Source: Myxococcales bacterium
GTDB lineage: Bacteria; Myxococcota_A; Polyangia; Polyangiales; Houyiibacteriaceae
Reading direction: 5' to 3'
Assembly: GCA_020351445.1 (NCBI GenBank)
Contig: CP070713.1
Coordinates: 2,015,412-2,055,363 of the forward strand
Length of the DNA stretch: 39,952 nt
The translations under genes were made by a program, and so were the position numbers. The number at the start of each line of letters is the position of its first letter. The stretch's first letter is position 1. Shown here one piece after another: positions 18,014 through 27,484 of the stretch. Under the pieces are notes generated by a model. The model saw nothing but the letters and a program-made list of their open reading frames with translations. It was not told the origin of the DNA and made no database searches.

Positions 18014-19405
18014 ATGAGTGACAAGGCATGGGGCGGACGGTTCGAAAAGGAGCTCGACGCCATCGCAGCGAGATTCAGCGCAAGCGTGGATGTGGACGGC
18101 CGCCTGTGGCCACAGGACATCGACGGCTCGATTGCACACGTGCGCATGCTCGCCGACCGGAAGATCTTGTCTAGCGACGACGCCAACGAGATCGTCGCCG
18201 GCCTGCAGACGATCCGCGCATCGATCGAACGGGGCGACTTCGACTGGGACGAAAGCAAAGAAGACGTCCACATGAACATCGAGGCTGCTTTGATCAGCGC
18301 GATCGGCGAAGCCGGCGGACGCCTCCACACCGGACGCAGCCGTAACGACCAGGTCGCGACCGACATGCGGCTTTGGACGCGGCAGGCGTGCGAATCGGTC
18401 GTAGCCGACATCGACGCGTTGCTCGAAGTCCTGGTCGATAAAGCCGATGGGCACGTCGACTTCCTGATGCCCGGCTACACCCATCTGCAACGCGCGCAGC
18501 CGGTGCGGTTGGCGCACCACTTGCTCGCGTGGGCTGAGATGCTCGAGCGCGATCGAGGCCGCCTCGTCGATGCAGCCAAGCGCATGAACGAATCCCCACT
18601 CGGTAGCGCGGCCCTCGCCGGCACGACCTTTCCGTTGGATCGCGAAGCCACCGCCAAGGCGCTCGGATTCAACCGCCCGATGCGCAACTCGCTCGACGCG
18701 GTTGGTAGCCGGGACTTTTTGCTCGAGTCGGTCAGCGCACTTGCGATTTGCTCCGTACACCTGTCGCGGATTGCCGAGGAGCTCGTCCTTTGGTCGAGTC
18801 AGGAGTTCGCCTTCATGCAGATGAGCGACGCCTTCACGACGGGCTCGTCGATCATGCCGCAGAAGAAGAACCCGGACATGCCCGAGCTCGTTCGCGGCAA
18901 AACCGGCCGGGTCGTCGGCTCGCTCGTCAACCTCTTGGTCATGCTCAAAGGCCTCCCGCTCGCGTACAACCGTGACCTTCAAGAGGATAAGGCGCCGGCG
19001 TTCGAGGCGTTCGACACGGTCCACGATTGCTTGGCCGTACTGAGCGGGGCGATCGCCTCGGCGAGGTTCGACAAAGAACGGATGGCGGCCGCCCTTCAGG
19101 CCGGCTTTCTGGATGCGACCGAGGTCGCCGACTGGCTGGCCTCTCGCGGCGTCCCTTTCCGGGACGCGCATCACGTCGCGGGCAAGCTCGTTCACCAGGC
19201 GATTCAGGAAGGCAGGACGCTTTCCGAGCTGCCGCTCGAGGCCTACGAGGCGGCCCACGATGCCTTCGACGACACGATCTTCCTCGCTTTGGACATGGAA
19301 ACCGCGGTCGAACGGCGCGACGTCGTCGGGGGGCCCAGCCGAGCCCGCGTGACGGATGCCATCGCCGAGCTGCGGGGTCGACTCCAGGCGCGACGGGACG
19401 CATAA
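18014..19405 (+). CDS. argH: Argininosuccinate lyase
   Basis: 463 aa; cleaves argininosuccinate to arginine and fumarate, the last step of arginine synthesis. Diagnostic stretches are KAWGGRFEKELD at the N terminus, DVHMNIEAALI, GGRLHTGRSRNDQVATDMRL, PGYTHLQRAQPVRLAHHLLA and the lyase-family signature GSSIMPQKKNPD, whose Ser is the catalytic base in the mobile loop. Length and all motifs are normal. It sits 13 nt after the degenerate P-type ATPase gene and 9 nt before lysA, so the four genes from 15844 to 21765 are probably one transcript. The fumarate released is the substrate of FumC, encoded divergently nearby. Confidence 0.96.
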   Translation: MSDKAWGGRFEKELDAIAARFSASVDVDGRLWPQDIDGSIAHVRMLADRKILSSDDANEIVAGLQTIRASIERGDFDWDESKEDVHMNIEAALISAIGEAGGRLHTGRSRNDQVATDMRLWTRQACESVVADIDALLEVLVDKADGHVDFLMPGYTHLQRAQPVRLAHHLLAWAEMLERDRGRLVDAAKRMNESPLGSAALAGTTFPLDREATAKALGFNRPMRNSLDAVGSRDFLLESVSALAICSVHLSRIAEELVLWSSQEFAFMQMSDAFTTGSSIMPQKKNPDMPELVRGKTGRVVGSLVNLLVMLKGLPLAYNRDLQEDKAPAFEAFDTVHDCLAVLSGAIASARFDKERMAAALQAGFLDATEVADWLASRGVPFRDAHHVAGKLVHQAIQEGRTLSELPLEAYEAAHDAFDDTIFLALDMETAVERRDVVGGPSRARVTDAIAELRGRLQARRDA

Positions 19406-19414
19406 AGGACCGCC

Positions 19415-20710
19415 ATGTCCAATGTGCACATCCCGGAGTCGCCTTGGTTCTCGTATCGAGATGGTGCACTCGCATGCGAGGCGGTCTCACTCGAGTCGAT
19501 CGCCGCGGACGTCGACACGCCTGCGTTCGTGTACTCGGGAGCCGCCATCGACGACGCCTACCGGTCGATCGATGAGGCGCTGTCCTTCGCGCCGCACCTG
19601 ATCGCCTATGCCGTCAAAGCCAACGGCAACCTGTCGGTGCTCGCCCGGCTGGCCTCTCAGGGGTGCGGAGCTGACATCGTCTCGGCTGGCGAGATGCAGC
19701 GCGCCCTCAAAGCGGGATTCCCGCCCGAGCGGATCGTGTACAGCGGTGTCGGCAAGCGCCGCGAAGAGATTGCAGCGGCCGCCGAGGCGGGCATACGCGC
19801 GCTACACGTCGAAAACATCCAGGAGCTCGACGTCGTCGAAAGCGTCGCGCAAGAGTTTGGTCGTCCACTGGCGATCGGCCTGCGGGTCAACCCCGAGGTC
19901 GACGCAAACACCCACCCGTACATCGCCACCGGTCTCCGCGAGTCGAAGTTCGGCCTCGCGATCCCCGTGGCCGAGTCGATCGTTCCCCGCGTCGTGAAGA
20001 GCCCGCACTTGGAGCTCGAGGCTGTGGCTTGTCACATCGGCTCTCAGCTTTCATCGCCGCGACCACTTCGTGACGCGATCGAGATCCTCGGCAACTTCGC
20101 AATGCACTGTATCGACCAAGGCGCGGCCCTGCGCGCAATCGATGTTGGCGGTGGTTGGCCGATGCATTACGGACAGGAAGTGGACCCCTATCCCGCGGCG
20201 AGCACATTTGGGGATGCGATCCGCGACGGCTTGGCAGCGGGCGGCATGTTGCGATCCGACATCGAGATCATCACCGAACCGGGACGCGCACTCGTGGGCG
20301 ACGCGGGCGTACTGCTGACGCGCGTTCTGTACACCAAAATGCAAGGCGATCGCCGCTTCGTGATTGTCGACGCGGCGATGACCGAGCTCATTCGCCCCGC
20401 TCTTTATGGCGCGTACCACGCGATCATGCCGATCGCGGAGCCCGACCCGAACGCCGTTCTCGTCCCTGTCGATGTCGTTGGACCGGTGTGCGAGTCCGGC
20501 GACTTCGTCGCCAAGGACCGCCCCTTGCCCCAAGTCGAGCAGGGTGACTTACTTGCCATCCGCGGTGCTGGCGCGTACGGACGGGAGATGCAGAGCATGT
20601 ACAACGCACGCTCGCTGCCACCCGAAGTTCTCGTCGACGGATCGCGCTCACGCCTGGTGCGTAGGCGGAGCGGTCCCGAAGCGTTGTGGCAAGGCGAGAT
20701 CCTCGCATGA
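19415..20710 (+). CDS. lysA: Diaminopimelate decarboxylase
   Basis: 431 aa; PLP-dependent decarboxylation of meso-diaminopimelate to L-lysine, the final step of lysine synthesis. The PLP lysine lies in AYAVKANGNLSVLARL (Lys68). Further family stretches are GCGADIVSAGEMQRALKAGF, VYSGVGKR, RVNPEVDANTHPYIATGL, the His of ACHIGSQL, the glycine-rich phosphate loop IDVGGGWP, ITEPGRALVGDAG, and the C-terminal GPVCESGDF with the partner-subunit Cys. Length is normal. It starts 9 nt after argH and its TGA overlaps the ATG of the next gene (ATGA), implying coupled translation. Confidence 0.95.
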   Translation: MSNVHIPESPWFSYRDGALACEAVSLESIAADVDTPAFVYSGAAIDDAYRSIDEALSFAPHLIAYAVKANGNLSVLARLASQGCGADIVSAGEMQRALKAGFPPERIVYSGVGKRREEIAAAAEAGIRALHVENIQELDVVESVAQEFGRPLAIGLRVNPEVDANTHPYIATGLRESKFGLAIPVAESIVPRVVKSPHLELEAVACHIGSQLSSPRPLRDAIEILGNFAMHCIDQGAALRAIDVGGGWPMHYGQEVDPYPAASTFGDAIRDGLAAGGMLRSDIEIITEPGRALVGDAGVLLTRVLYTKMQGDRRFVIVDAAMTELIRPALYGAYHAIMPIAEPDPNAVLVPVDVVGPVCESGDFVAKDRPLPQVEQGDLLAIRGAGAYGREMQSMYNARSLPPEVLVDGSRSRLVRRRSGPEALWQGEILA

Positions 20711-21765
20711 GTGGAGTGACGATCATCGGGAGCGGGCACCACGTGCCCGGCGCGCCGGTGACGAACGACGCCCTGGCGCGCGTGATGGACACGAGCGACG
20801 AATGGATCCAAGCGCGCACGGGCATCCAGCAGCGTTACTTCGCGCGCGACGGGCAGGGACCGAGCGACCTCGCCGTCGAAGCTGCCACAAAGGCGCTCGA
20901 CGACGCCGGCGTCGAAGCGACGGACGTCGACTACATCATCTTTGCGACGATGACACCCGATTACATGTTCCCCGGCTCGGGGCCGCTGCTCGGGGCAAAG
21001 CTCGGGATCTCGGGCATACCCGCGCTCGACATCCGGCAGCAGTGCGCGGCAATGCCGTACGCATTCCAGCTCGCCAACGGCCTCGTTCAATCCGGCGCGG
21101 CGGAGACAATCCTCCTGGTGGGTGCCGAGGTTCATTCCGGATTCATGCCCTGGACCGATTGGGACGTGGTTCGTTCGGAAGCCGAGCGGGAAATCAGTCC
21201 CCGAGCCTACGAGCGAGCGAACAAGCACCGGGGGCTGGCGGTCATCTTCGGGGACGGCGCCGCCGCGATGGTGCTGCGGCGAAGCAATGAGCCCGAGGGC
21301 GGTTTCATCGCAGCCGAGCTCCACAGTGACGGGGACTCCTTCGATCACCTGTTCGTCTCGGGCTGCGGGTTCCGGAGCATTCCTTATGTCACTCCGGAGG
21401 CTTTGCTCGCGGACGAGCACATCCCGCAGATGCGCGGCCCTTCCCTTCTGAAGAAGGCGGTCCAGACGCTGTCGCGAACCGTGAATTCACTTTGCGAGAC
21501 CCACGGCATCGCCCCAGAAGACATCGACTGCTTCATCGCCCATCAAGCGAACGACCGGATCAATCGCGCCGTGCGCCAGGCGCTCAAGGTCCCGCCCGAG
21601 AAGATCCCCTCGAACATCGCGCGCTACGGCAACACGTCGGCCGCTACAATCGGCATCCTGACCGACGAGCTTCGGCGCGACGGCAAGATCCGCGAAGGCG
21701 ACCTGCTGTGCTTCTTGGCGCTCGGAGCAGGCTTGAACTGGGGCGCCGCCCTCCTCCGCCTGTAG
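20707..21765 (+). CDS. Beta-ketoacyl-ACP synthase III-like (thiolase fold)
   Basis: 352 aa. The start ATG overlaps lysA (ATGA). The catalytic triad of FabH-type enzymes is in place: Cys113 in RQQCAAMPYAFQLANGL, His279 in CFIAHQANDRIN and Asn309 in RYGNTSAATIGI. The N terminus ITGSGxxVPxxxVTN-type (IIGSGHHVPGAPVTN) and TSDEWIQARTGIQQRYF are typical of KAS III, which condenses an acyl-CoA primer with malonyl-ACP to start fatty-acid synthesis. Compared with housekeeping FabH there is an insert after the nucleophile domain (about residues 155-180, WDVVRSEAEREISP). No fab gene is adjacent, so it may be a specialised starter-unit enzyme; the pairing with amino-acid genes is unusual. Confidence 0.87.
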   Translation: MSGVTIIGSGHHVPGAPVTNDALARVMDTSDEWIQARTGIQQRYFARDGQGPSDLAVEAATKALDDAGVEATDVDYIIFATMTPDYMFPGSGPLLGAKLGISGIPALDIRQQCAAMPYAFQLANGLVQSGAAETILLVGAEVHSGFMPWTDWDVVRSEAEREISPRAYERANKHRGLAVIFGDGAAAMVLRRSNEPEGGFIAAELHSDGDSFDHLFVSGCGFRSIPYVTPEALLADEHIPQMRGPSLLKKAVQTLSRTVNSLCETHGIAPEDIDCFIAHQANDRINRAVRQALKVPPEKIPSNIARYGNTSAATIGILTDELRRDGKIREGDLLCFLALGAGLNWGAALLRL

Positions 21766-21770
21766 CAGGG

Positions 21771-22847
21771 CTAGCCCATGAGGACATCGGGGCGCTCGCC
21801 GATCTTGGGCCGGATCACGCCGCGCTCGGTGTAGATCGCGTCGACCAGGCGCGCGGGCGTGATGTCGAACGCGGGATGCCGACACGGAATACCCTCGGGA
21901 ACGAGGGTGGCGCCTCCAATGCGGGCCACCTCGTCTCGCGAGCGCTCTTCGATGGGAATGTCCGCGCCGGATGGCGTGCGAAGGTCCACGGTGCTCCACG
22001 GGGCCGCGACCGTGAACGGCACATCGTGCTGATTCGAAAGCACGGCCAAGGGGTAGGTCCCGATCTTGTTCGCGATGTCGGAGTTGGCAGCGATGCGATC
22101 GCTCCCGACCACCACGAACTGGATCTCCCCCTTCTGGAAGAAGTGTCCGGCCATGTTGTCGGTGATCACCTCGACCGGGATCCCGTCTTGATGAAGCTCC
22201 CACGCGGTGAGACGCGCACCTTGCAGGTAAGGCCGGGTCTCTCCCGCAAGCACACGCACGTTCTTGCCCTGCGCATGCGCTGCGCGAATGACGCCGAGTG
22301 CGGTGCCATAGCCGCCGGTCGCTAGGGCGCCGGCATTGCAGTGCGTGAGAACCACGGCGCCATCGGGGACGTCGGCCGCCCCGAGCTCCCCCATCCGCTT
22401 GCACGATGCGACGTCTTCACGGTGAATCGCTTCGGCTTCCTCGAGCATCCCCTGGTATCGCGCCTCGGGCGCGAGCTCGGCGACGTCCCCTGCCCTGCGC
22501 GACATTCTCGCGATCGCCCACGCCAGATTGACCGCGGTGGGCCGCGTGGCGTTGACAAAGCGTCCAGCGGTCCCGTTGGCGACCAGAAACATCCGCGCGT
22601 CGCTCTTTTCGTCCCGCGCCACCATCGCGAGCGCATACGCAGCAGCAATGCCAATGGCCGGAGCCCCGCGGACGACCATGCCCCGAATCGCATCCGCAAC
22701 CTCGTCCGGCTTGCGGTAGCGGTGGTACCGCACCTCACCGGGCAAGAGCCGCTGGTCGAGCATGACGACCTCTTGCGTCGCGGGGTCGAACTCGACTGCA
22801 AACCAATCGGCGCCGCTCAAGGGTGCGCGCGAGAGGCCGGCGCTCAT
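21771..22847 (-). CDS. mtnA: S-methyl-5-thioribose-1-phosphate isomerase
   Basis: 358 aa; converts methylthioribose-1-phosphate to methylthioribulose-1-phosphate in the methionine salvage pathway. It matches the eIF2B-like MtnA family: [37 protein letters not shown] with the catalytic Cys170, [18 protein letters not shown] and [20 protein letters not shown] with the catalytic Asp250. The presence of both Cys and Asp supports the isomerase rather than an initiation-factor relative. The ATG overlaps the gatB TGA by 4 nt. No other salvage gene is next to it. The stop lies in the palindrome GGGCTAGCCC (21768-21777), 5 nt from the convergent KAS III stop. Confidence 0.95.
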   Translation of the reverse strand: MSAGLSRAPLSGADWFAVEFDPATQEVVMLDQRLLPGEVRYHRYRKPDEVADAIRGMVVRGAPAIGIAAAYALAMVARDEKSDARMFLVANGTAGRFVNATRPTAVNLAWAIARMSRRAGDVAELAPEARYQGMLEEAEAIHREDVASCKRMGELGAADVPDGAVVLTHCNAGALATGGYGTALGVIRAAHAQGKNVRVLAGETRPYLQGARLTAWELHQDGIPVEVITDNMAGHFFQKGEIQFVVVGSDRIAANSDIANKIGTYPLAVLSNQHDVPFTVAAPWSTVDLRTPSGADIPIEERSRDEVARIGGATLVPEGIPCRHPAFDITPARLVDAIYTERGVIRPKIGERPDVLMG

Positions 22848-24307
22848 TGCTCGTCCAGTAGCCGCCGAAGGATCTCGTTGACGGCCTTCGGGTTCGCCGC
22901 TCCCTTGGTCGCCTTCATCACCTGCCCGACGAAGTAGCCGATGATGTTGGTCTTGCCGTCCTTGTACTGGGCGACTTGCGACGGGCTAGCGTCGAGGATA
23001 CGGCGGACCTCTTCCTCGATGGCACCGGTGTCCGTGACCTGGGCCAAGCCCTGCTCGTCGATGATCGCTTTTGGAGCTCTGCCGGTTTCGACCATCGAGG
23101 CAAATACCTTCTTGGCGATCTTTCCGTTGATCGTTCCGTCTTCGACGCATCCGAGCAGCTCTGCGATCGCGCCGGGCGCCACCGGGAACAACGCTTCGAG
23201 GCCATCGGTCACGACGTGCCGCAACACCTCGGCCTGCACGAAGTTACCGACCTTCTTGCCGGCCTCCTTGGGCTTTTTTGCGGACTGCTCGATGAACAGG
23301 GTCGTGGCCTCCTCGAAATACTTGGCGACCTCGGGGTGAGCGGACAGCACACCCGCGTCGTACTCGGTGAGGCCGAGCTCCGTTCGCCAGCGCCTGCGTT
23401 TCGCCTCCGGAAGCTCCGGCAGCGCCGCGCGAAGCTCTTCGACCCGATCCTCGGTGACCACGACGGGTGGCAGGTCCGGGTCCGGGAAGTAGCGATAGTC
23501 GTGCGCCTCTTCTTTGCCGCGCATCGAGATCGTTTTGCCCTGGCCCTCGCTCCACGTGCGCGTCTCCTGAACGACGGTTCCCCCGCTCTGCAGCACACCT
23601 TCCTGGCGCGCGATCTCGTGCTCGATCGCCTTCTTCACGAAACGAAAGGAGTTGATGTTCTTGAGCTCGGCCCGCGTCCCGAATTCTTCCTGGCCCACCG
23701 GGCGAATCGACACGTTGGCGTCGCAGCGGAACGAGCCCTCTTCGAGGTTGCCGTCGTTGACGCCGATGAACATCAGCACGTCGCGAAGTTTCCTGAGGTA
23801 CGCCTCCGCTTCGTCGGCGCTCCGCAGGTCCGGCTCGCTGACGATTTCGATCAATGGCGTGCCACCCCGATTGAAGTCCACGAGCGTAACCGCACTCGAA
23901 CCCGCGCCGTGGATGTTCTTCGCCGCGTCCTCTTCGACGTGGATGCGGGTGATCCCGACCCGCTTCGTCGCTCCGTCGACTTCGATGTCGAGATGCCCTT
24001 TCCGATTGAGCGGCAGCTCGAATTGAGAAATCTGATAGCCCTTCGGCAGGTCCGGGTAGAAGTAGTTCTTTCGGGCAAAAACGCTGTGTGAGGCCACTTC
24101 ACATTCGAGCGCCAGGCCTGCTTGCACGGCGAGCTCGATCGCCTTTTTGTTGGGCACGGGCAGCGCGCCCGGGAGCGCCAGGCACACTGGACACGTGTGC
24201 TCGTTGGGGGGCGCCCCATACTCCGTGGGGCACCCACAAAACAGCTTCGTTCGCGAACGCATTTGGGCGTGCACTTCGAGGCCGATCACCGGCTCATACG
24301 CGGTCAT
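22844..24307 (-). CDS. gatB: Asp/Glu-tRNA amidotransferase subunit B
   Basis: 487 aa; the tRNA-binding kinase subunit of GatCAB, which converts Glu-tRNA(Gln) and/or Asp-tRNA(Asn) to the amidated forms. The N terminus [20 protein letters not shown], the zinc Cys set (24, 26, 39, 42), [12 protein letters not shown]-type [44 protein letters not shown] and [19 protein letters not shown] are hallmarks. The C-terminal helical and YqeY-like tail ends in [20 protein letters not shown]. gatC and gatA lie upstream in the same orientation but are separated by an oppositely oriented signalling gene. No Shine-Dalgarno precedes the ATG; TATAAC at 24316-24321 (minus sense) lies 8 nt before it, suggesting a leaderless message. 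Confidence 0.96.
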   Translation of the reverse strand: MTAYEPVIGLEVHAQMRSRTKLFCGCPTEYGAPPNEHTCPVCLALPGALPVPNKKAIELAVQAGLALECEVASHSVFARKNYFYPDLPKGYQISQFELPLNRKGHLDIEVDGATKRVGITRIHVEEDAAKNIHGAGSSAVTLVDFNRGGTPLIEIVSEPDLRSADEAEAYLRKLRDVLMFIGVNDGNLEEGSFRCDANVSIRPVGQEEFGTRAELKNINSFRFVKKAIEHEIARQEGVLQSGGTVVQETRTWSEGQGKTISMRGKEEAHDYRYFPDPDLPPVVVTEDRVEELRAALPELPEAKRRRWRTELGLTEYDAGVLSAHPEVAKYFEEATTLFIEQSAKKPKEAGKKVGNFVQAEVLRHVVTDGLEALFPVAPGAIAELLGCVEDGTINGKIAKKVFASMVETGRAPKAIIDEQGLAQVTDTGAIEEEVRRILDASPSQVAQYKDGKTNIIGYFVGQVMKATKGAANPKAVNEILRRLLDEQ

Positions 24308-24315
24308 GCCGGCGG

Positions 24316-24321
24316 GTTATA
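24316..24321 (-). promoter_or_regulatory. Candidate -10 element directly before gatB
   Basis: TATAAC on the minus strand ends 8 nt before the gatB ATG, so a transcript from it would start at or within about two bases of the initiation codon. No good -35 is visible at 17 nt (ATGGCC), and no ribosome binding site lies between. It suggests leaderless translation but is only a single short match. Confidence 0.35.
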
Positions 24322-24408
24322 GCGCACCGCAGCCCGAAGGCCATGGCGTCTGGCCCCAGATACACTGGCATTTCCTTGGCGGTTTACCCATCATGAAACA
24401 GGGTGGAA

Positions 24409-25944
24409 ATGCCTTCGCAGGTTAGGCAAGGGAGTGAAGCGCCCAGAACCTTTCGGGTCCTGGTGGTGGACGACAGTGCGTCGATCCGTCGGCGTGTCGT
24501 GCAGAAGCTCGAGACGATGTCCTTCCACATCACTGAAGCGAGCTCCGGTGAAGAAGCGCTCGGGCTCACCCTGGAGCAAACCTTCGACCTCGTTGTGAGC
24601 GACATCGAGATGGGCGCGATCACCGGCGTCCAACTCTGCCGTGTCTTCCGCGGCGACCCGGGAATGGCTGACATTGCCTTCGTCCTCCTCACCGCGGCAA
24701 AGGAAGCCAAGACACGCTTCTGGGGCCGCAACGCCGGCGCCGACGTCTACCTCGCCAAAGAAGACATGGACGAGAAGCTGTTGCCGGCGATCGAAAAGCT
24801 GATGGAAGGCCGGTCTCCGCGGGACACCATCCGCCCCGAGCTCACCGGCACCCCGCTCGAACGCGTCAGCGCCGTGCTCGAGCATCATCTGTTCGACGTC
24901 GTCGTGCAGTCGGAAGTTCGTCGGCTGATGGACCACGTCCACGATCGCATCGGGTTTGGTGAAAAGGTGCTTGAGCTCGCAGCGGAAGTCGTCGGCTGCC
25001 CGTATCTCGTTCTTCAGCTTCTGGGGCCCGGCGGGCCGACCTACTCGATTCGCGCGCGCGGACCCTGGCCCGAAGACAACCCCACCGCAGGGTTGGCTGC
25101 CCTTGCGATCCCAGAGCAGAACCTCGGCGCCGCCCACACGACCATCGAGCCCGACCCCAAGTTCGGCACCGGCCAGCATGTCGTCGGGGGGCGCTCGCAC
25201 ACGTGCGAGATTCGAGTCAGGGACGAGAAGCTCGGGGCGCTGCAGGTCTTTGGCGGCAGCAACGTCTGCGCCGAGACGGACATCCGCAGCGTGGAGCTCA
25301 TCGCAGATGCGTTGGGTGTCGTCGTGAAATCTCTCTTCCTCGTGGAAGAAACACAGCTCCTGGCGCTGACCGACGGCCTCACGGGGCTCTACAACCGCCG
25401 CCACGCCAGTAAGCGCCTCGAAGAGGAAATCGCCCGCGCCCGCCGCAACAACTCTGGGCTTTGCGTGGCGATGTGCGACGTCGACCACTTCAAGGCGATA
25501 AACGACGAGTTCGGCCACAGCGCCGGCGATCGCGTGCTTCAGCAGATCGCGACGTCGCTCACGGAGTACGTCCGGCGAAACGACATCGTGTCGCGGTGGG
25601 GCGGCGAGGAGTTCCTCGTCATCTTTTCCGAGATCAAGCTCACCGCTGCTCGCATCGTCGCCGAACGGCTTCGCGGCCGGCTCGCGAGCACCCCGCAAGT
25701 TGACGGGGGCCCCGAGAAGATCAGCGTTAGCATCGGACTTGCGATGCTCCGCCCGGGCGTCACAGCCCATACGCTGATCGAACAAGCCGACCAAGCGCTA
25801 TACCGCGCCAAAGCCCGTGGGCGAAACCGCGTCGAGGTTGCAGGCGAGGAGCGCCGCAACAAACCCTCGGCCATCATCGAGAAACAGGACAACGGCAAGC
25901 CGAAGCAGGAAACCGGCAAACCGAAGCAGGCCGACACCAAGTAA
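24409..25944 (+). CDS. Response regulator with GAF-like domain and GGDEF diguanylate cyclase
   Basis: 511 aa. Residues about 15-130 are a receiver domain (VLVVDDSASIRR; phosphoacceptor Asp65 in DLVVSDIEMG; VLLTAAKE; the Lys in VYLAKED). A middle region (about 150-325) resembles a GAF sensor. The C-terminal GGDEF domain has LTDGLTGLYNRRHASKRLEE, CDVDHFKAINDEFGHSAGD and RWGGEEF (GGEEF at 398-402). RRND, five residues before GGEEF, is an intact inhibitory I-site, so cyclic di-GMP synthesis with product inhibition is expected. The tail carries two near-identical GKPKQ units. I chose ATG at 24409 with AGGG upstream; GTG at 24403 is possible. It lies on the opposite strand, between gatA and gatB; the cognate kinase is unknown. 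Confidence 0.88.
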   Translation: MPSQVRQGSEAPRTFRVLVVDDSASIRRRVVQKLETMSFHITEASSGEEALGLTLEQTFDLVVSDIEMGAITGVQLCRVFRGDPGMADIAFVLLTAAKEAKTRFWGRNAGADVYLAKEDMDEKLLPAIEKLMEGRSPRDTIRPELTGTPLERVSAVLEHHLFDVVVQSEVRRLMDHVHDRIGFGEKVLELAAEVVGCPYLVLQLLGPGGPTYSIRARGPWPEDNPTAGLAALAIPEQNLGAAHTTIEPDPKFGTGQHVVGGRSHTCEIRVRDEKLGALQVFGGSNVCAETDIRSVELIADALGVVVKSLFLVEETQLLALTDGLTGLYNRRHASKRLEEEIARARRNNSGLCVAMCDVDHFKAINDEFGHSAGDRVLQQIATSLTEYVRRNDIVSRWGGEEFLVIFSEIKLTAARIVAERLRGRLASTPQVDGGPEKISVSIGLAMLRPGVTAHTLIEQADQALYRAKARGRNRVEVAGEERRNKPSAIIEKQDNGKPKQETGKPKQADTK

Positions 25945-25959
25945 CCTGCGCCTGTGCGC

Positions 25960-25986
25960 ATTGCTCAGCCGATATGATCGAGCAAT
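25960..25986. terminator. Candidate bidirectional hairpin between convergent genes
   Basis: ATTGCTC (25960-25966) and GAGCAAT (25980-25986) form a 7-bp stem with a 13-nt loop, midway between the diguanylate cyclase stop and the gatA stop. There is no T tract. An 11-bp direct repeat, AATCGGAGCGC, follows at 25984-25994 and 26002-26012. Confidence 0.35.
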
Positions 25987-26020
25987 CGGAGCGCCCACGT
26001 GAATCGGAGCGCGTCGAGCA

Positions 26021-27484
26021 TTAATCGAGCGCGGCCGGTCGGGAACCGACGATGCCACAGCTGTCTTCGACCGCCTGCCCGGCGCTGCACAGGACCTCTT
26101 CCTCGAACGGAGGCGCCACGAGCTGGAGCCCGATCGGAAGCCCTTCTGCCGAAAGCCCGCACGGGGTGCTGATGGCGGGCAACCCGGCGAGGCTCGGCGG
26201 CAACGTGAAGATGTCGGCCAGGTACATCTGTAGCGGGTCGCCCGTCTTGTCGCCGAGCGCGAATGCGGGCGTCGGGGTGGTTGGCGTGCACACTACGTCG
26301 CAGCGCTCGAAGGCGGTATCGTAGTCGCGCCGGATCAGCGTACGGACCCGCTGCGCCTTGAGATAGAAGGCGTCGTAGTATCCCGCCGAAAGGGCGTATG
26401 TCCCGAGCATGATGCGCCGGCGAACTTCGGGGCCGAAGCCTCGTGCTCGCGTCGCGGTGTACGTCTCGACGAGGTCTTCGCCGGGAACACGAAGGCCGTA
26501 CCGCATCCCATCGAACCGAGCGAGGTTGCTCGACGCCTCGGCGGTCGCGACCAGGTAGTAGACCGATACCGCATGCTTGGCGTGCGGGAGCGACACATCG
26601 ACCAGGGTTGCGCCTTGCTTTTCGAGCGCGCTCAGGGCGGCCTCGACTCCAGAACGAACATCGGAGTCCTGAAGCCCGTCGAGCAGATCGCGAACCACCC
26701 CTACCCGCAGTCCCTTCACGCCTCGGTCGCAGGCGGCCAAGTATTCACCTGTTTCGCGGTCGGCCGACGTGGCGTCACGCCGGTCGTGCCCGGCGACCAC
26801 CTCGAGCAAGCCAGCAGCCTCCCGGACCGAGCGCGCCATCGGCCCGATTTGGTCGAGCGACGATGCGAACGCGACGAGCCCGTAACGGGACACCCGGCCG
26901 TAGGTTGGCTTGATCGCGGTGATCCCGCAGAAGGCCCCAGGCTGCCGCACCGAGCCACCCGTGTCGCTCCCAAGCGCCAACGGGGCCAGGCCCGCGGCAG
27001 TGGCGCAGGCGGAGCCACCCGAAGAGCCACCCGGGGCCCGACCGAGGGCCCAAGGATTGTGCACGACTCCAAAGGCAGAATTTTCGTTGGACGACCCCAT
27101 CGCGAACTCATCGAGGTTCGTCTTGCCGAGGATCACGGCACCCGAGGCGCGCAGCGCTTCGACGACATGCGCATCGTAGGGCGGAATGTATTCGCCGAGG
27201 ATCTTGGACGCGCAGGTGGTCCGAACGCCCCGCGTGCAGAGGTTGTCTTTGAGGGCGATGGGCACACCCGCCAACGGGCCGAGCTCCTCCCCGTCATCTC
27301 GTGCATGGTCGACCTGCGCGGCGGCGGCGAGCGCGCCCTCGTGATCGATGGTGAGGAAGCACGAGAGCGTCGGGTTGAGCTCTTCGATGCGCGCAAGGTA
27401 GGCGCGCGTGATGTCGACCGCACTCACCCCGCTGGCGACCTGCTCACGAATCTCGAACGCGCTCTGCCAAGGGAAGCCGCTCAT
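26021..27484 (-). CDS. gatA: Asp/Glu-tRNA amidotransferase subunit A
   Basis: 487 aa; the glutaminase/amidase subunit of GatCAB, which releases ammonia from glutamine and channels it to GatB. It has the amidase-signature triad at normal positions: Lys79 in GVPIALKDNL, Ser154 in APGGSSGGSA and the nucleophile Ser178 in GSDTGGSVRQPGAFCG. Further family stretches are LGKTNLDEFAMGSSNENSAF and IKPTYGRVSRYGLVAFASSL. I use the ATG at 27484, which overlaps the gatC TGA (ATGA) and matches family length; the frame stays open upstream only because it runs through gatC in another frame. The next gene in its direction, gatB, lies beyond the inserted cyclase gene. Confidence 0.96.
   Translation of the reverse strand: MSGFPWQSAFEIREQVASGVSAVDITRAYLARIEELNPTLSCFLTIDHEGALAAAAQVDHARDDGEELGPLAGVPIALKDNLCTRGVRTTCASKILGEYIPPYDAHVVEALRASGAVILGKTNLDEFAMGSSNENSAFGVVHNPWALGRAPGGSSGGSACATAAGLAPLALGSDTGGSVRQPGAFCGITAIKPTYGRVSRYGLVAFASSLDQIGPMARSVREAAGLLEVVAGHDRRDATSADRETGEYLAACDRGVKGLRVGVVRDLLDGLQDSDVRSGVEAALSALEKQGATLVDVSLPHAKHAVSVYYLVATAEASSNLARFDGMRYGLRVPGEDLVETYTATRARGFGPEVRRRIMLGTYALSAGYYDAFYLKAQRVRTLIRRDYDTAFERCDVVCTPTTPTPAFALGDKTGDPLQMYLADIFTLPPSLAGLPAISTPCGLSAEGLPIGLQLVAPPFEEEVLCSAGQAVEDSCGIVGSRPAALD

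Noticed and set aside
17921-19429. A 502-codon open frame antisense to argH
   Set aside because: It mirrors argH codon structure in GC-rich DNA; argH is supported by every expected motif.
24391-25794. A 467-codon open frame antisense to the diguanylate cyclase
   Set aside because: The plus-strand frame has complete receiver and GGDEF motifs; the antisense frame has none.
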